NCBI GenBank assembly: GCA_017556705.1
Contig: JAFYMG010000014.1
Location: forward strand, 248,001 to 312,000
Reading direction: 5' to 3'
DNA length: 64,000 bases
Origin: Paludibacteraceae bacterium
Lineage (GTDB): Bacteria; Bacteroidota; Bacteroidia; Bacteroidales; Paludibacteraceae
Of the stretch, positions 1 to 8,828 are shown piece after piece. A program made the translations under genes and the position numbers. Position 1 is the first letter of the stretch. Every line of letters begins with the position of its first letter. A model generated the notes under the pieces. It saw only the letters and a program-made list of their open reading frames with translations. It was not told the DNA's origin and searched no databases.

Positions 1-2761
1 GTGCAATACTGCAATAGTCAATACCCGAGTGCGTACTGAGTCCTATCTCGCAGGTGCGTGAGTTGCTTACACCCATGGTAGCGCCTGCCTTCTCTACTTG
101 TGGCTTCAATTTGCGTAGCGCCCACTTGTTGAGTGCTGGCTCTGTAAATCCCTTATCGCCTGCAAATGCACAGCAACCGATCTCCTCTGGTACCAATACG
201 TTCTTCGCACATGCCTTCGCTACACGAGCTATCGTATCGGCTAGACCCATTTGACGAGTCGAACAAGTCACATGTACTGCCACGCAAGTATCCAATGGCG
301 TGATCTCTACTTCGCTCAATACATATTTGTCGATAAACTCCGCAGGCTCATACAAATACAAGTGTTGCATGGTGTGGCGCATACGATGCAAACATGGACT
401 CTGATCGCACAATACGGGCCAACGACCATTATCGCTCGCCTTCAATAGTGCCAATTCCAGTTCCGCAGCTTTGCGTTGTGCTTCATCGGGCATGCCTTTG
501 CTCTCCCATATGGTGCCACAACATAATTTCTCCATGTTTTCTGGGAAAATCACCTCAAAACCTGCTTTGTTAAGCAGTTCGGTCATGTCGTTGATCAGTG
601 GTTTCTTACCAGATCCCAAACGTTGATTCAAACAAGATGGGAAATATACTACGCGCTTGTCTTGCAAACCTTTTAGTCCGTTGACCGCACCATATTCTAT
701 AGCTGTCTGTTTCTCTTTTTTACGGACCGGTCGTGGCAACGATGGTGTCCATAGTGGGATCAAACCGCCAGAGCCATAGTGCATTGTCTTGCCCAATAGC
801 CTTGTCGCCTTGTCGCCTAATACGCTGTGAGCCACGTTGGCTACCTCCAGAATGCCCGTCAGCGCAGTGCCAATACTAGCCAAGTTCTTGCCTGCCCAAT
901 ACCCCAGTTGCTTGCCTGCTGCACTCATATCCTTTTCGCGCACCAAGTGGATATAGTCGCCCACATTAATCTTGATTGGGCAGGAGGTAGAGCATAGTCC
1001 ATCACCAGCGCAGAGGTCACGACCAATCTTAGCAAAGTCTTTCTCCAAACTCTTCAGCAGCTTCTTCGCCTCTCGCCTTTTTGCCTCATCGCCTGATTTA
1101 GCCTGCTCGGCTAATCTTGCCAACTCGCGCTGTACGATGATACGTTGACGACTTGACAATGCAAAACCACATGCCACGCAATTCACCTCGCAGAAACCAC
1201 ATTCAATACAACGATCAATCATCGCATGCACCTCAGGCAATGGCTTGATATGTTCGATATAGGAATGTTCATCTTCGTTGAAGATCACACCAGGGTTCAT
1301 GATGTTCTCAGGGTCAAAGAGTTTCTTCACCTCGCACATCAATTCATAGGCATCATTGCCCCACTCACGACGAACGAATGGCGCCATGTTGCGTCCTGTA
1401 CCATGCTCTGCTTTTAGACTGCCATGATACTTATCTACTACCAAGTCCACTACCGCACGCATCATACCATCGTATTGCGCAATGGCTTGTGGCGAGTCGA
1501 AGCGTTGGTTGAGGATAAAGTGGTAATTGCCCTCCAACGCGTGACCATAGATCACAGCCTCTGGGTAATTGTGTTCAATAAATAGTTGTTGCAGGTCCAA
1601 GGTGGCTTGTGCTAAGTGTTCGCTAGGGAATGCAATGTCCTCAATCAAGCAGGTTGTACCCACCTCACGTGTGCCACCTACGGCAGGGAAGATACCTGAA
1701 CGCATCGCCCAGTATTTACCCGTGAGTGTAGGATCGGATGTGAAATCGGCAGGTGTGCAGAGATTATAATGATGCAATAGTTTTTCTAATGCCTCATTTT
1801 TCTCAGTGAGTTCCTCTTGTGTAAGCGCGTCGGTGCGAATCAATGCTGCACCTGCATCTTCTGGCAACCCTTGCAACTCTGGAAAATCCTTCTCCACCGT
1901 GCGCATTGCTTTGCGATCGAAGAACTCTGCTGCAGATAGCAATCCGGTGCCCTTCATCTCTGTGATAGCTTCACATGCCAATTTTGTGGTAGGGAAGAGC
2001 AGCAATGCCGAGGCACTATATGGCTGTATCTCACCAGTGCTCATCGTGATCGAAGACAAGAATGCCAACGTACCCTCGCTACCTACCATCAGGTGGGCGA
2101 TGATATCAAATGGATCTGTATATTCTACGAACGGTAGAATAGTCAAACCCGTTACATTCTTGATGGAGTATTTCTTGCGAATTAAATCACATAGTGCACT
2201 GTTTTTTTGTGTCTTAATGCGCAAATCATCAATCTTGCGGATCAATTTGCTATGCTTCATCAAGAAATCGGATCTACTCTCTTTATCACCGGTGTCTAGT
2301 ATGGTTCCATCAGGCATGATGATACGCACTGACTGCAATGCTCTATAGCTATTTGCATGCGTACCGCAACACATTCCTGATGCATTGTTCATGACGATAC
2401 CACCTACCATTGCAGACTTCAAACTGGCTGGGTCTGGCGTGAAATACCTACCATATGGTTTCAGTATCTCATTCACGCGTTGACCAATGATACCTGGCTG
2501 TAATGTGATAGATTTGCCATTATCATGTACGGTGTATTGCTCCCATTTCTTGCCGCATACTACCAGCAGACTATCGCTGATAGCTTGGCCACTCAAACTC
2601 GTACCTGCAGCGCGGAAAGTGATATGTTTACCTTCCTTATGGGCACGTGCCATGATGGCTTGTACCTCTGTTTCCGTACTGGGGTGTAGCACTTCTTCGG
2701 GAATCAAACGGTAGAACCCCGCATCAGTTCCCCATGCCAATCGTTCAATATATTTTTTCAT
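1..2761 (-). CDS. FAD-linked oxidase / Fe-S D-lactate dehydrogenase, 3' end cut by window edge
   Basis: The reading frame opens at the ATG read from 2761 (MKKYIERLAWGTDAGFYR) and is still open at base 1, so the C-terminus is missing. The N-terminal half is an FAD-binding PCMH domain (FRAAGTSLSGQA; GGIVMNNASGM) followed by the FAD-oxidase C-terminal domain (YGHALEGNYHF; LKAEHGTGRNMAPFV). The C-terminal half has two ferredoxin-type Cys clusters (CIECGFCEVNC and CAGDGLCSTSCP), then Cys-rich CCG-type segments (EKLCCGTIWESKG; EEIGCCAFAGDKGF). This order is that of the large FAD/Fe-S D-lactate or 2-hydroxyacid dehydrogenases, which oxidise D-lactate to pyruvate at the membrane. The substrate is family inference. 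Between the two clusters the peptide GDEAKRREAKK is encoded by heptamer-like repeat sequence (about 1065-1110). A repeat array lies directly upstream and no promoter is evident. Confidence 0.88.
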   Translation of the reverse strand, partial: MKKYIERLAWGTDAGFYRLIPEEVLHPSTETEVQAIMARAHKEGKHITFRAAGTSLSGQAISDSLLVVCGKKWEQYTVHDNGKSITLQPGIIGQRVNEILKPYGRYFTPDPASLKSAMVGGIVMNNASGMCCGTHANSYRALQSVRIIMPDGTILDTGDKESRSDFLMKHSKLIRKIDDLRIKTQKNSALCDLIRKKYSIKNVTGLTILPFVEYTDPFDIIAHLMVGSEGTLAFLSSITMSTGEIQPYSASALLLFPTTKLACEAITEMKGTGLLSAAEFFDRKAMRTVEKDFPELQGLPEDAGAALIRTDALTQEELTEKNEALEKLLHHYNLCTPADFTSDPTLTGKYWAMRSGIFPAVGGTREVGTTCLIEDIAFPSEHLAQATLDLQQLFIEHNYPEAVIYGHALEGNYHFILNQRFDSPQAIAQYDGMMRAVVDLVVDKYHGSLKAEHGTGRNMAPFVRREWGNDAYELMCEVKKLFDPENIMNPGVIFNEDEHSYIEHIKPLPEVHAMIDRCIECGFCEVNCVACGFALSSRQRIIVQRELARLAEQAKSGDEAKRREAKKLLKSLEKDFAKIGRDLCAGDGLCSTSCPIKINVGDYIHLVREKDMSAAGKQLGYWAGKNLASIGTALTGILEVANVAHSVLGDKATRLLGKTMHYGSGGLIPLWTPSLPRPVRKKEKQTAIEYGAVNGLKGLQDKRVVYFPSCLNQRLGSGKKPLINDMTELLNKAGFEVIFPENMEKLCCGTIWESKGMPDEAQRKAAELELALLKASDNGRWPVLCDQSPCLHRMRHTMQHLYLYEPAEFIDKYVLSEVEITPLDTCVAVHVTCSTRQMGLADTIARVAKACAKNVLVPEEIGCCAFAGDKGFTEPALNKWALRKLKPQVEKAGATMGVSNSRTCEIGLSTHSGIDYCSIA

Positions 2762-2765
2762 ATAT

Positions 2766-2847
2766 TCTTGCCTTTAACCTCTAACCTTTAACCTTTTGCC
2801 TCTAGCCTTTCGCCTCTAGCCTATAGCCCAACGGGCGTCCTATAACC
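2766..2847. repeat. Heptanucleotide array plus one hairpin unit
   Basis: The gap is almost wholly CCTTTAA, CCTCTAA, CCTTTTG and CCTCTAG units in tandem (period seven bases). It ends in a hairpin unit with stem GCCC/GGGC around AACG (2825-2836) and the flank GTCCTATAACC. No gene is visible. The same units recur throughout the window. Confidence 0.85.
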
Positions 2848-4083
2848 TTATTTATACAAATAATATTTGCTACTTGCTTCGCGGTACCAATCCACATCTT
2901 TGTACCAATACTCGCGGATATCTTCCCACTTATAGTTCTTGCCAAAGGTCTCGCGGATATAACCACTTCCGCATACCTTGTCAAACATATTAAAGCGTTT
3001 TTGGTTGCATAATTCAAACCAGTTACGCTCTGGCCACAATCGCATCATCTCTTGCACCACAATGAATTGAACCTCGCTGAGTTTTGCAGCTTTGTAGTCA
3101 AGAATATGGATTTGCACACCTTCGCACAACTCGCCTTTGAATACACTATAATATGGTTTGAAATAGATTGGTCTAAACTCAATACCCGCCAATTCTAATG
3201 CATTCAGCGCGGTAGCCAAACTATCTGCATTGATCCATGGCGCACCCATGATTTGGAATGGCAAAGTATAACCCACACCGATGTTTACGTAACCAAACTC
3301 GCCAAAAATACCGGTCACACTGTAGAATACGGCTGCATCTGCATGTGGTACGTGTGGTGAAGCTACAATCCACTCTAGTCCAGTCTCGTCCCAAGTCATA
3401 GAACGTTTCCAACCCTCCATCTCTACCACGTGCAATTTGCACTTGCTTTCATAGTCAGTAGCATTGAGGTATAGGGCCAACTCACCAGGTGTTTGACCAT
3501 ATACGTATGGGATACGGAATTGACTCACAAAACTCTTGTACCCATCTTCTACCACGTTACCTTCAATCTTCTCACCACCCAGCGGATTAGGGCGATCGAG
3601 CACTACGAGTTGCTTGTCAAACTCAATACATGCTTCCATGAGTTTGCCAAGGGTAGAGATGTAGGTATAACTGCGACAACCGTTATCTTGAATATCATAT
3701 ACCATTACATCAATCTCATCCATCATCTCCTTCGTTGGCTTGCTGGTCTTGCCATAGAGGCTATACATCTTCAAACCTGTCTTAGGGTCTACTTCGTTCT
3801 CTACATGGTCGCCCGCGTGTATGTTACCACGTACACCATGCTCTGGACCATACAATGCCACTAGATTCACATTCTCTGCCTCCCAAAGAATATCAATGGT
3901 GGACACCAAATTGTGATCTACTCCCGTAGGATTAGTGCATAATCCTACACGCTTTCCTTGCAAAACATCAAAGTTACGCTCGCGTAGCACTTCAATACCA
4001 GTTTTCACTGTTACTTGTGCGGTTGCCATCGCCGCACCTACCATCAGCAGAATCACTGCTGCAATACATTTGTTTCGTATCAT
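2848..4083 (-). CDS. namZ: Exo-beta-N-acetylmuramidase, NamZ/DUF1343 family, secreted
   Basis: The product has 411 residues, starting with a clear signal peptide (MIRNKCIAAVILLMVGAAM, cleavage probably after ATA at about 22). The mature part is a full-length DUF1343 domain: KRVGLCTNPTGVDHN near residue 45, LYGPEHGVRG near 80, VMVYDIQDNGCRSYTYISTL near 125, and VLDRPNPLGG near 160. Characterised members (YbbC/NamZ, glycoside hydrolase family GH171) release N-acetylmuramic acid from the non-reducing end of peptidoglycan fragments. A periplasmic role in cell-wall turnover or recycling is therefore likely. The next gene downstream in transcription is the lactate dehydrogenase. The M23 peptidase gene lies 27 bases upstream, so the two wall enzymes are probably cotranscribed. 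Confidence 0.88.
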   Translation of the reverse strand: MIRNKCIAAVILLMVGAAMATAQVTVKTGIEVLRERNFDVLQGKRVGLCTNPTGVDHNLVSTIDILWEAENVNLVALYGPEHGVRGNIHAGDHVENEVDPKTGLKMYSLYGKTSKPTKEMMDEIDVMVYDIQDNGCRSYTYISTLGKLMEACIEFDKQLVVLDRPNPLGGEKIEGNVVEDGYKSFVSQFRIPYVYGQTPGELALYLNATDYESKCKLHVVEMEGWKRSMTWDETGLEWIVASPHVPHADAAVFYSVTGIFGEFGYVNIGVGYTLPFQIMGAPWINADSLATALNALELAGIEFRPIYFKPYYSVFKGELCEGVQIHILDYKAAKLSEVQFIVVQEMMRLWPERNWFELCNQKRFNMFDKVCGSGYIRETFGKNYKWEDIREYWYKDVDWYREASSKYYLYK

Positions 4084-4110
4084 AGTATTATTTTTTATTG
4101 TTTATCAATG

Positions 4111-5082
4111 TTAATCCAACATTTGTCCAAAGTTGTTGGAGAGTTGTATCATCTGATCATATTCCTCTGGCGAGAGATCATAGAAATAGTAGTTGCGTGG
4201 ATCAATCGGTTTGCCATTCAATCGTACCTCGTAGTGCAAGTGAGGACCTGTTGACTTACCCGTATTGCCCACCAATGCAATGATATCCGAGCGACGTACT
4301 TTTTGTCCCTTTCGTACCAATGATTTATACAAGTGAGCATACAATGTCTCATAACCAAAACCATGATCCAAAATCACCGTATTACCATAGCCTTGCTTCC
4401 AACCACTGAACTTCACGGTCGCATTACCCGTCGCGAAGATCTCGGTTCCTATTGGAGCTGTAAAGTCCATACCTTGGTGGAAACGACGAACGTGATATAC
4501 AGGATCAATACGCATTCCATAACCCGATGCTACACGCTTTAGATCCTTGTTCATCACAGGTTGGATTGCAGGAATATTCTCCATGCGTATCTCTTGTGTC
4601 TTGGTCATCTCCAAGATTTCATCATACGACTTGGCTTGAGTGTACAATTCTTTCTCCAGCATATCCACTTTTAACGTCAATTCTCCAGCAAGCTGGCTGT
4701 TGGACATCCGTGAGATCTGTTCGTAATAGTCAATCTTGCGTTGTGTTCCTTGGCGTATTGCCAGTGGAATAGGCTCTGCACCAAATAATACACGATACAG
4801 ATTGTCATCTCGCTGTTGCAAATCGGTCATCACAATCTGCATTTGATCCACCTGACGGTTTAGCACTTCCAGACTTGATTCCAATGCCTCTTTCTCACGA
4901 ATGAACTGCTTCTCACGTGGAGAGGGGAAGAAATAGAGGAATAGAAATAGGAATAAAATACCAATTATAATACCTCCAAATAGATATATACCTGTCTGAC
5001 GCAACCAATAGCGCAAACCATGCTCCACTTGCTCCAGCGCAAGAGTCTCAGGATTAATCTTATATTTCTTTTTCGCTGCCAT
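4111..5082 (-). CDS. Membrane-anchored M23 (LytM) peptidoglycan endopeptidase
   Basis: The product has 323 residues: a short cytoplasmic N-terminus, one membrane segment (about 31-52, rich in Ile, Leu and Phe), a long periplasmic coiled-coil region (about 58-165) and a C-terminal LytM domain (about 185-300). The zinc ligands of the family are visible as H202 and D206 (FHQGMDF) and the HLH motif at 281-283 (GPHLHYEV), so the enzyme should be active, unlike EnvC/NlpD-type proteins. The family cuts peptide crosslinks in peptidoglycan, and this layout is that of MepM-like enzymes in Bacteroidota. Only six bases separate it from the YgiQ gene upstream, which indicates one transcript. Confidence 0.87.
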   Translation of the reverse strand: MAAKKKYKINPETLALEQVEHGLRYWLRQTGIYLFGGIIIGILFLFLFLYFFPSPREKQFIREKEALESSLEVLNRQVDQMQIVMTDLQQRDDNLYRVLFGAEPIPLAIRQGTQRKIDYYEQISRMSNSQLAGELTLKVDMLEKELYTQAKSYDEILEMTKTQEIRMENIPAIQPVMNKDLKRVASGYGMRIDPVYHVRRFHQGMDFTAPIGTEIFATGNATVKFSGWKQGYGNTVILDHGFGYETLYAHLYKSLVRKGQKVRRSDIIALVGNTGKSTGPHLHYEVRLNGKPIDPRNYYFYDLSPEEYDQMIQLSNNFGQMLD

Positions 5083-5088
5083 AATCGC

Positions 5089-6918
5089 TTATCTTTTACC
5101 TTTAGAACCTCTAAAATCTTTAGAACCGTTTAAACCTCTCTTCTTCTCTGGAGCTTTCCACCAGAAGAAATAGCTATTTTGTTTTTGTTTCTCTTCTTTC
5201 GTTTTGGCCACATACACTTTCTCCATGGTGTGCGGATTCAATCCCGTGTAGAACATAGTCGTAGCCAATGTCATCGGTGTGGGTGTAAAGTCTTGCACTT
5301 GCTCTGGGCGGTAGTGCAACTGCTTGCAACGCGCTGCCAATTGTTGCATATCCTCGTTCGTACAACCAGGATGCGACGAAATGAAATATGGAATCAATTG
5401 TTGGCGTAATCCCGCTTCCATATTCACTTGCTCAAAGAAACGGTGAAAACGCTCATATTGTCCCCATGTGGGTTTGCGCATAATCTTCAATACATTATCC
5501 GATGTGTGCTCGGGTGCTACTTTCAGTCGGCCTGATACATGCTTGGTGATCAATTCACGTCCATATGCCTCATTCATTAGGTCATAACGTACACCACTAC
5601 CTACAAACGATTTCTTTATATATGGCAATCGATCTACCGCGTTGTACACATGCATCAGCGGCGTAAAATCTTGATTCAAGTTTTTGCAAATACTTGGGTG
5701 TAAACAGCTAGGACGTGCACACTTCTCACACAAACTCATATCCTTGCCATGCATACCGTACATATTCGCCGATGGACCACCCAGATCACTCAAATATCCC
5801 TTCCATTCTGGCAGATCTTTCAACTTTTCAATCTGGCGTAGGATACTTTGCTCCGAGCGCGAAGTGATCTGTTTGCCTTGATGCGCAGAGATCGTACAGA
5901 AACTACATCCACCAAAGCATCCACGGTGCATACATACCGAGAAACGTATCATCTCATACGCTGGGATATGCTTATCCTTATATTTTGGGTGTGGATGATA
6001 TTGGAATGGTAAATCATATATCGCATCCAACTCATCCGTACTCATCGTAGGGTAGGGTGGATTGACTACCACGTACCTGTCCCCCACGGGCTGTACGATG
6101 GTTGCTGCATGGATCTTATTGCTCTCAGTCTCAATAATCCTAAAATTCTCCGCATGCACCTGCTTGCTCTTGACTGCCTCTTCGTGGGAGTGCAATAAAA
6201 GCCTACCCCCTTCCCCTTCCTGAAGGCAGGGGTGATTAGTAAGATATGCAATCTGTGGGATCGCCTCTAAACTATAGCCCGTCAGGGCGTCCTGTAGCGA
6301 AGCGTCCTGTAGCCCAGAGGGCGTCCTGTAGCTCGCTCCGCGAGCGTCCTCTAAACTCTTGGCAACAGCCAAGATCTGCTTCTCGCCCATGCCATACACC
6401 AGCACATCCGCCTTGCTATCTACCAAGATACTTGGCATCAGTCTATCAGACCAATAATCATAGTGCGTCAGTCTTCGCATCGAGGCTTCGATACCGCCTA
6501 TCACGATAGGTACGTCAGGATACAACTGCTTCAGTATGTTGCAATACGTGATGGTGCAATAATCTGGACGCATACCCGCTTTGCCTTCTGGCGTGTAGGC
6601 ATCATCCGAACGCAAGCGTTTGGCTGCGGTGTAGTGATTTACCATCGAATCCATACTGCCTGAAGTCACAGCAAAGAACAATCGTGGTCGTCCCAACTTG
6701 GTGAAATCTCTATGGTCACCGCGCCAGTCGGGTTGTGGTACGATGGCCACGCGATAGCCATTTGCCTCTAATACACGACCTATCACGGCCGCACCAAACG
6801 ATGGGTGGTCGATATATGCGTCGCCCGAGAAGAGGATAACATCCACTTCGTCCCAACCACGGAGTTGCAACTCCTTCTTGGTCGTTGGCAAATATGCTTT
6901 CAAATCATGTCTCATCAC
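5089..6918 (-). CDS. ygiQ: YgiQ-family radical SAM protein with repeat-encoded insert
   Basis: The product has 609 residues. An N-terminal YgiQ domain (about 1-190) is followed by a radical SAM domain with the iron-sulfur motif CxxxCxxC at residues 334-341 (RGCFGGCSFC), and then the C-terminal YgiQ region (FFWWKAPEKKRG). The family is widely conserved but its reaction is unsettled. Residues about 188-219 are encoded by four hairpin units (see 6268-6357), an in-frame insertion between the two domains. The last residues (GSKDFRGSKGKR) also come from repeat-like DNA (CCTTTAGAACCTCTAAA). Two adjacent ATG codons are possible starts (MMRH). Hairpin repeats fill the gap upstream. Confidence 0.87.
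   Translation of the reverse strand: MMRHDLKAYLPTTKKELQLRGWDEVDVILFSGDAYIDHPSFGAAVIGRVLEANGYRVAIVPQPDWRGDHRDFTKLGRPRLFFAVTSGSMDSMVNHYTAAKRLRSDDAYTPEGKAGMRPDYCTITYCNILKQLYPDVPIVIGGIEASMRRLTHYDYWSDRLMPSILVDSKADVLVYGMGEKQILAVAKSLEDARGASYRTPSGLQDASLQDALTGYSLEAIPQIAYLTNHPCLQEGEGGRLLLHSHEEAVKSKQVHAENFRIIETESNKIHAATIVQPVGDRYVVVNPPYPTMSTDELDAIYDLPFQYHPHPKYKDKHIPAYEMIRFSVCMHRGCFGGCSFCTISAHQGKQITSRSEQSILRQIEKLKDLPEWKGYLSDLGGPSANMYGMHGKDMSLCEKCARPSCLHPSICKNLNQDFTPLMHVYNAVDRLPYIKKSFVGSGVRYDLMNEAYGRELITKHVSGRLKVAPEHTSDNVLKIMRKPTWGQYERFHRFFEQVNMEAGLRQQLIPYFISSHPGCTNEDMQQLAARCKQLHYRPEQVQDFTPTPMTLATTMFYTGLNPHTMEKVYVAKTKEEKQKQNSYFFWWKAPEKKRGLNGSKDFRGSKGKR
6268..6357. repeat. Four-hairpin array inside the YgiQ gene
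   Basis: Four self-complementary cores are strung together with the linker GTCCTGTAGC: GCCC-GTCA-GGGC (6277-6288), GC-GAA-GC (6297-6303), GCCC-AGA-GGGC (6312-6322) and GCTCGC-TCC-GCGAGC (6331-6345). The stems differ in sequence but each pairs perfectly. The array is read through in frame on the minus strand. Confidence 0.85.
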
Positions 6919-7008
6919 CTATAACCTATAGCGGCTCTGCCGCGTCCTATAGCCTCAAAGAGGCGTCCGATAGGCGAAGCCGTCCTATAGCCCTTTAGGG
7001 CGTCCTAC
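6919..7008. repeat. Four-hairpin array between YgiQ and the phosphoesterase gene
   Basis: The cores are GCGGC-TCT-GCCGC (6931-6943), GCCTC-AAA-GAGGC (6952-6964), GGC-GAA-GCC (6973-6981) and GCCC-TTTA-GGGC (6990-7001), joined by GTCCTATAGC-like linkers. The right edge reaches into the phosphoesterase gene and provides its last codons and TAG stop. Confidence 0.85.
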
Positions 7009-8805
7009 TCTCACATATGTGATTGTTCCTTCGCTACTCGTAAACACGCATTCTTTGTCGCTTAATGGCAATGGGGTGTTTAGTATCGAGTTGCCAATCT
7101 TATGGCGCCACAATACCTTACCTGTCTCAGCATCCATACCTAGCAGCAAACCATTCTTCGTGCTTACCCACAGTGTGCCATCTTTCTCCAGCGGCATCGC
7201 AGGGTTGTGCTCATAGCCAAACTCCGCATTCGTCACCCAGCGAGGCACTACCTCATCGGCGGTTGCGTCCAATGCCACAATCGTATCCCACATGCACTTC
7301 GAATATACAGTCTTGCCATCTTCGCTCAAACCCACTGTCTCACGCACCTTGTACTCTTTTGTACGCCAGATCTGCTCACCTGTCTCAGCATCCAAGCAGG
7401 TGAAATACCTATCAGGAGCAGTGATAAAGATCTTACCATCGCTTGCCACTGGCCATACGCTAGCAGGCGACAACTTAGGATTACCCTTGCCGTTGTTCCA
7501 TTTCCAAATGAGCGAACCATCCTTCTTGTTCAGTGCATAGAAATGCGTGTCCCAAGTACCGAAATATAGTTTGTCATTATATACCAACGGACGGGTCAGT
7601 ACGTAGTTCTTCAACTCACCAAATGCCCATTTTATGGCTCCTGTGTGAATATCTATGGCGTACATCTTACCATCGCCACCGCCGATAAATGCCACACCAT
7701 CATGGATAGTAGCAGCACCCATCACGGCTTGCTCTGTGGTCACGTGCCATAGTTCTTTGCCGGTCTTGGCATCTAGTCCGTAGATATTGTAGTTCGCACT
7801 ACCAAACACTACCACACCATCGCTCACTGCGGGGCTACCTACGATGCGCATGCCCGTATCGAATGTCCAGCGTGTCTTGCCAGTCTTCATGTCCAGAGAG
7901 TACATCACACCCACATCGTCGCCGATAAACAAACTCTTGCCATCGCTCACAGGGGTAGAGTAGATACCGCCTTTCAATGCTTGATGCCATACGCGCTTCA
8001 CCTGCTTGTATTCCTTATTCACCGAGAAGTCTGGGCGCAGCGCTTTGTTGGATGGACCATATTCCTTCTTGCCGAATGGCAGGCTCAACCACTGCTCTGC
8101 TGCCTGACCAATACGCTTTTCGTGGAAACGAATACTATCCGTTACGGTGATGATCGAGTAGCCATTGATGGTGTCATTGCCGCGCATGTTTGAGCGATTC
8201 AATACATCCGATATGCCGTCGCAGTCAAATAGCAGATTACGATGATAGTGCCCACCCATTAGGCATTGCACGTTATGCTCACGCAGTACGTCGGTCACGT
8301 CGTACCAGTTATCCACATCGCCGTTGCGCAGTGGATAGTGGGTGAAGACAAATATAGGTGCATCACCAGCCTTCGACACGCTGTCTAGGTTGTGCTTGAG
8401 CCATGCTATATCTTGTGGGGCTACGTGGCCGTCGGCCATACGAATCACGGGACCTGAGTTGAAACCGATAAAGAACATCCCATCATGACTAAATGCAAAA
8501 CGGCTATCGCCAAACACGCGACTGAAATCCATCACACCCGACTCCGACCAGGTAGTCTCGTGGTTACCCGAAGCAGCGTAGTAGGGTACGTTCAGTTGAT
8601 CCAAGGCATCTTTGATAGCTTGAATAGAAGCGCGGTCACCTGATTCGGTCAGGTCGCCTGTTACTACCACAAATTCAATGGAAGGATTTTGATTAATGTC
8701 TGCAATCGAACGTTGCAAATCTTCCATCGGACGTGGATTACTTGTACTGATATGCGTGTCTGTCAACAACGCAAATGATAAACATAAAATCGAAAGAATA
8801 TTCAT
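6985..8805 (-). CDS. Secreted metallophosphoesterase fused to PQQ-like beta-propeller
   Basis: The product has 606 residues and starts with a signal peptide (MNILSILCLSFALLTDTHIS; the first metal-binding motif LTDTHIS follows at once). Calcineurin-type motifs are in order: DTHIS near 16, VVTGDLTESGD near 48, GNHE near 81, FTHYPL near 154 and GGHYHRN near 180. From about 260 onward the protein has repeated blades of a PQQ/quinoprotein propeller (TGKTRWTFDTG; TGKELWHVTTE; TGEQIWRTKEY; TGKVLWRHKIG). The substrate is unknown; the family includes phosphoesterases acting on cell-envelope compounds. The C-terminal GRPKGL and the TAG stop are encoded by a hairpin unit. Twenty-three bases of ATTC/AATT-rich repeat separate it from dnaX. 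Confidence 0.82.
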   Translation of the reverse strand: MNILSILCLSFALLTDTHISTSNPRPMEDLQRSIADINQNPSIEFVVVTGDLTESGDRASIQAIKDALDQLNVPYYAASGNHETTWSESGVMDFSRVFGDSRFAFSHDGMFFIGFNSGPVIRMADGHVAPQDIAWLKHNLDSVSKAGDAPIFVFTHYPLRNGDVDNWYDVTDVLREHNVQCLMGGHYHRNLLFDCDGISDVLNRSNMRGNDTINGYSIITVTDSIRFHEKRIGQAAEQWLSLPFGKKEYGPSNKALRPDFSVNKEYKQVKRVWHQALKGGIYSTPVSDGKSLFIGDDVGVMYSLDMKTGKTRWTFDTGMRIVGSPAVSDGVVVFGSANYNIYGLDAKTGKELWHVTTEQAVMGAATIHDGVAFIGGGDGKMYAIDIHTGAIKWAFGELKNYVLTRPLVYNDKLYFGTWDTHFYALNKKDGSLIWKWNNGKGNPKLSPASVWPVASDGKIFITAPDRYFTCLDAETGEQIWRTKEYKVRETVGLSEDGKTVYSKCMWDTIVALDATADEVVPRWVTNAEFGYEHNPAMPLEKDGTLWVSTKNGLLLGMDAETGKVLWRHKIGNSILNTPLPLSDKECVFTSSEGTITYVRVGRPKGL

Positions 8806-8828
8806 AATTCAAAATTCTTAATTCATAA

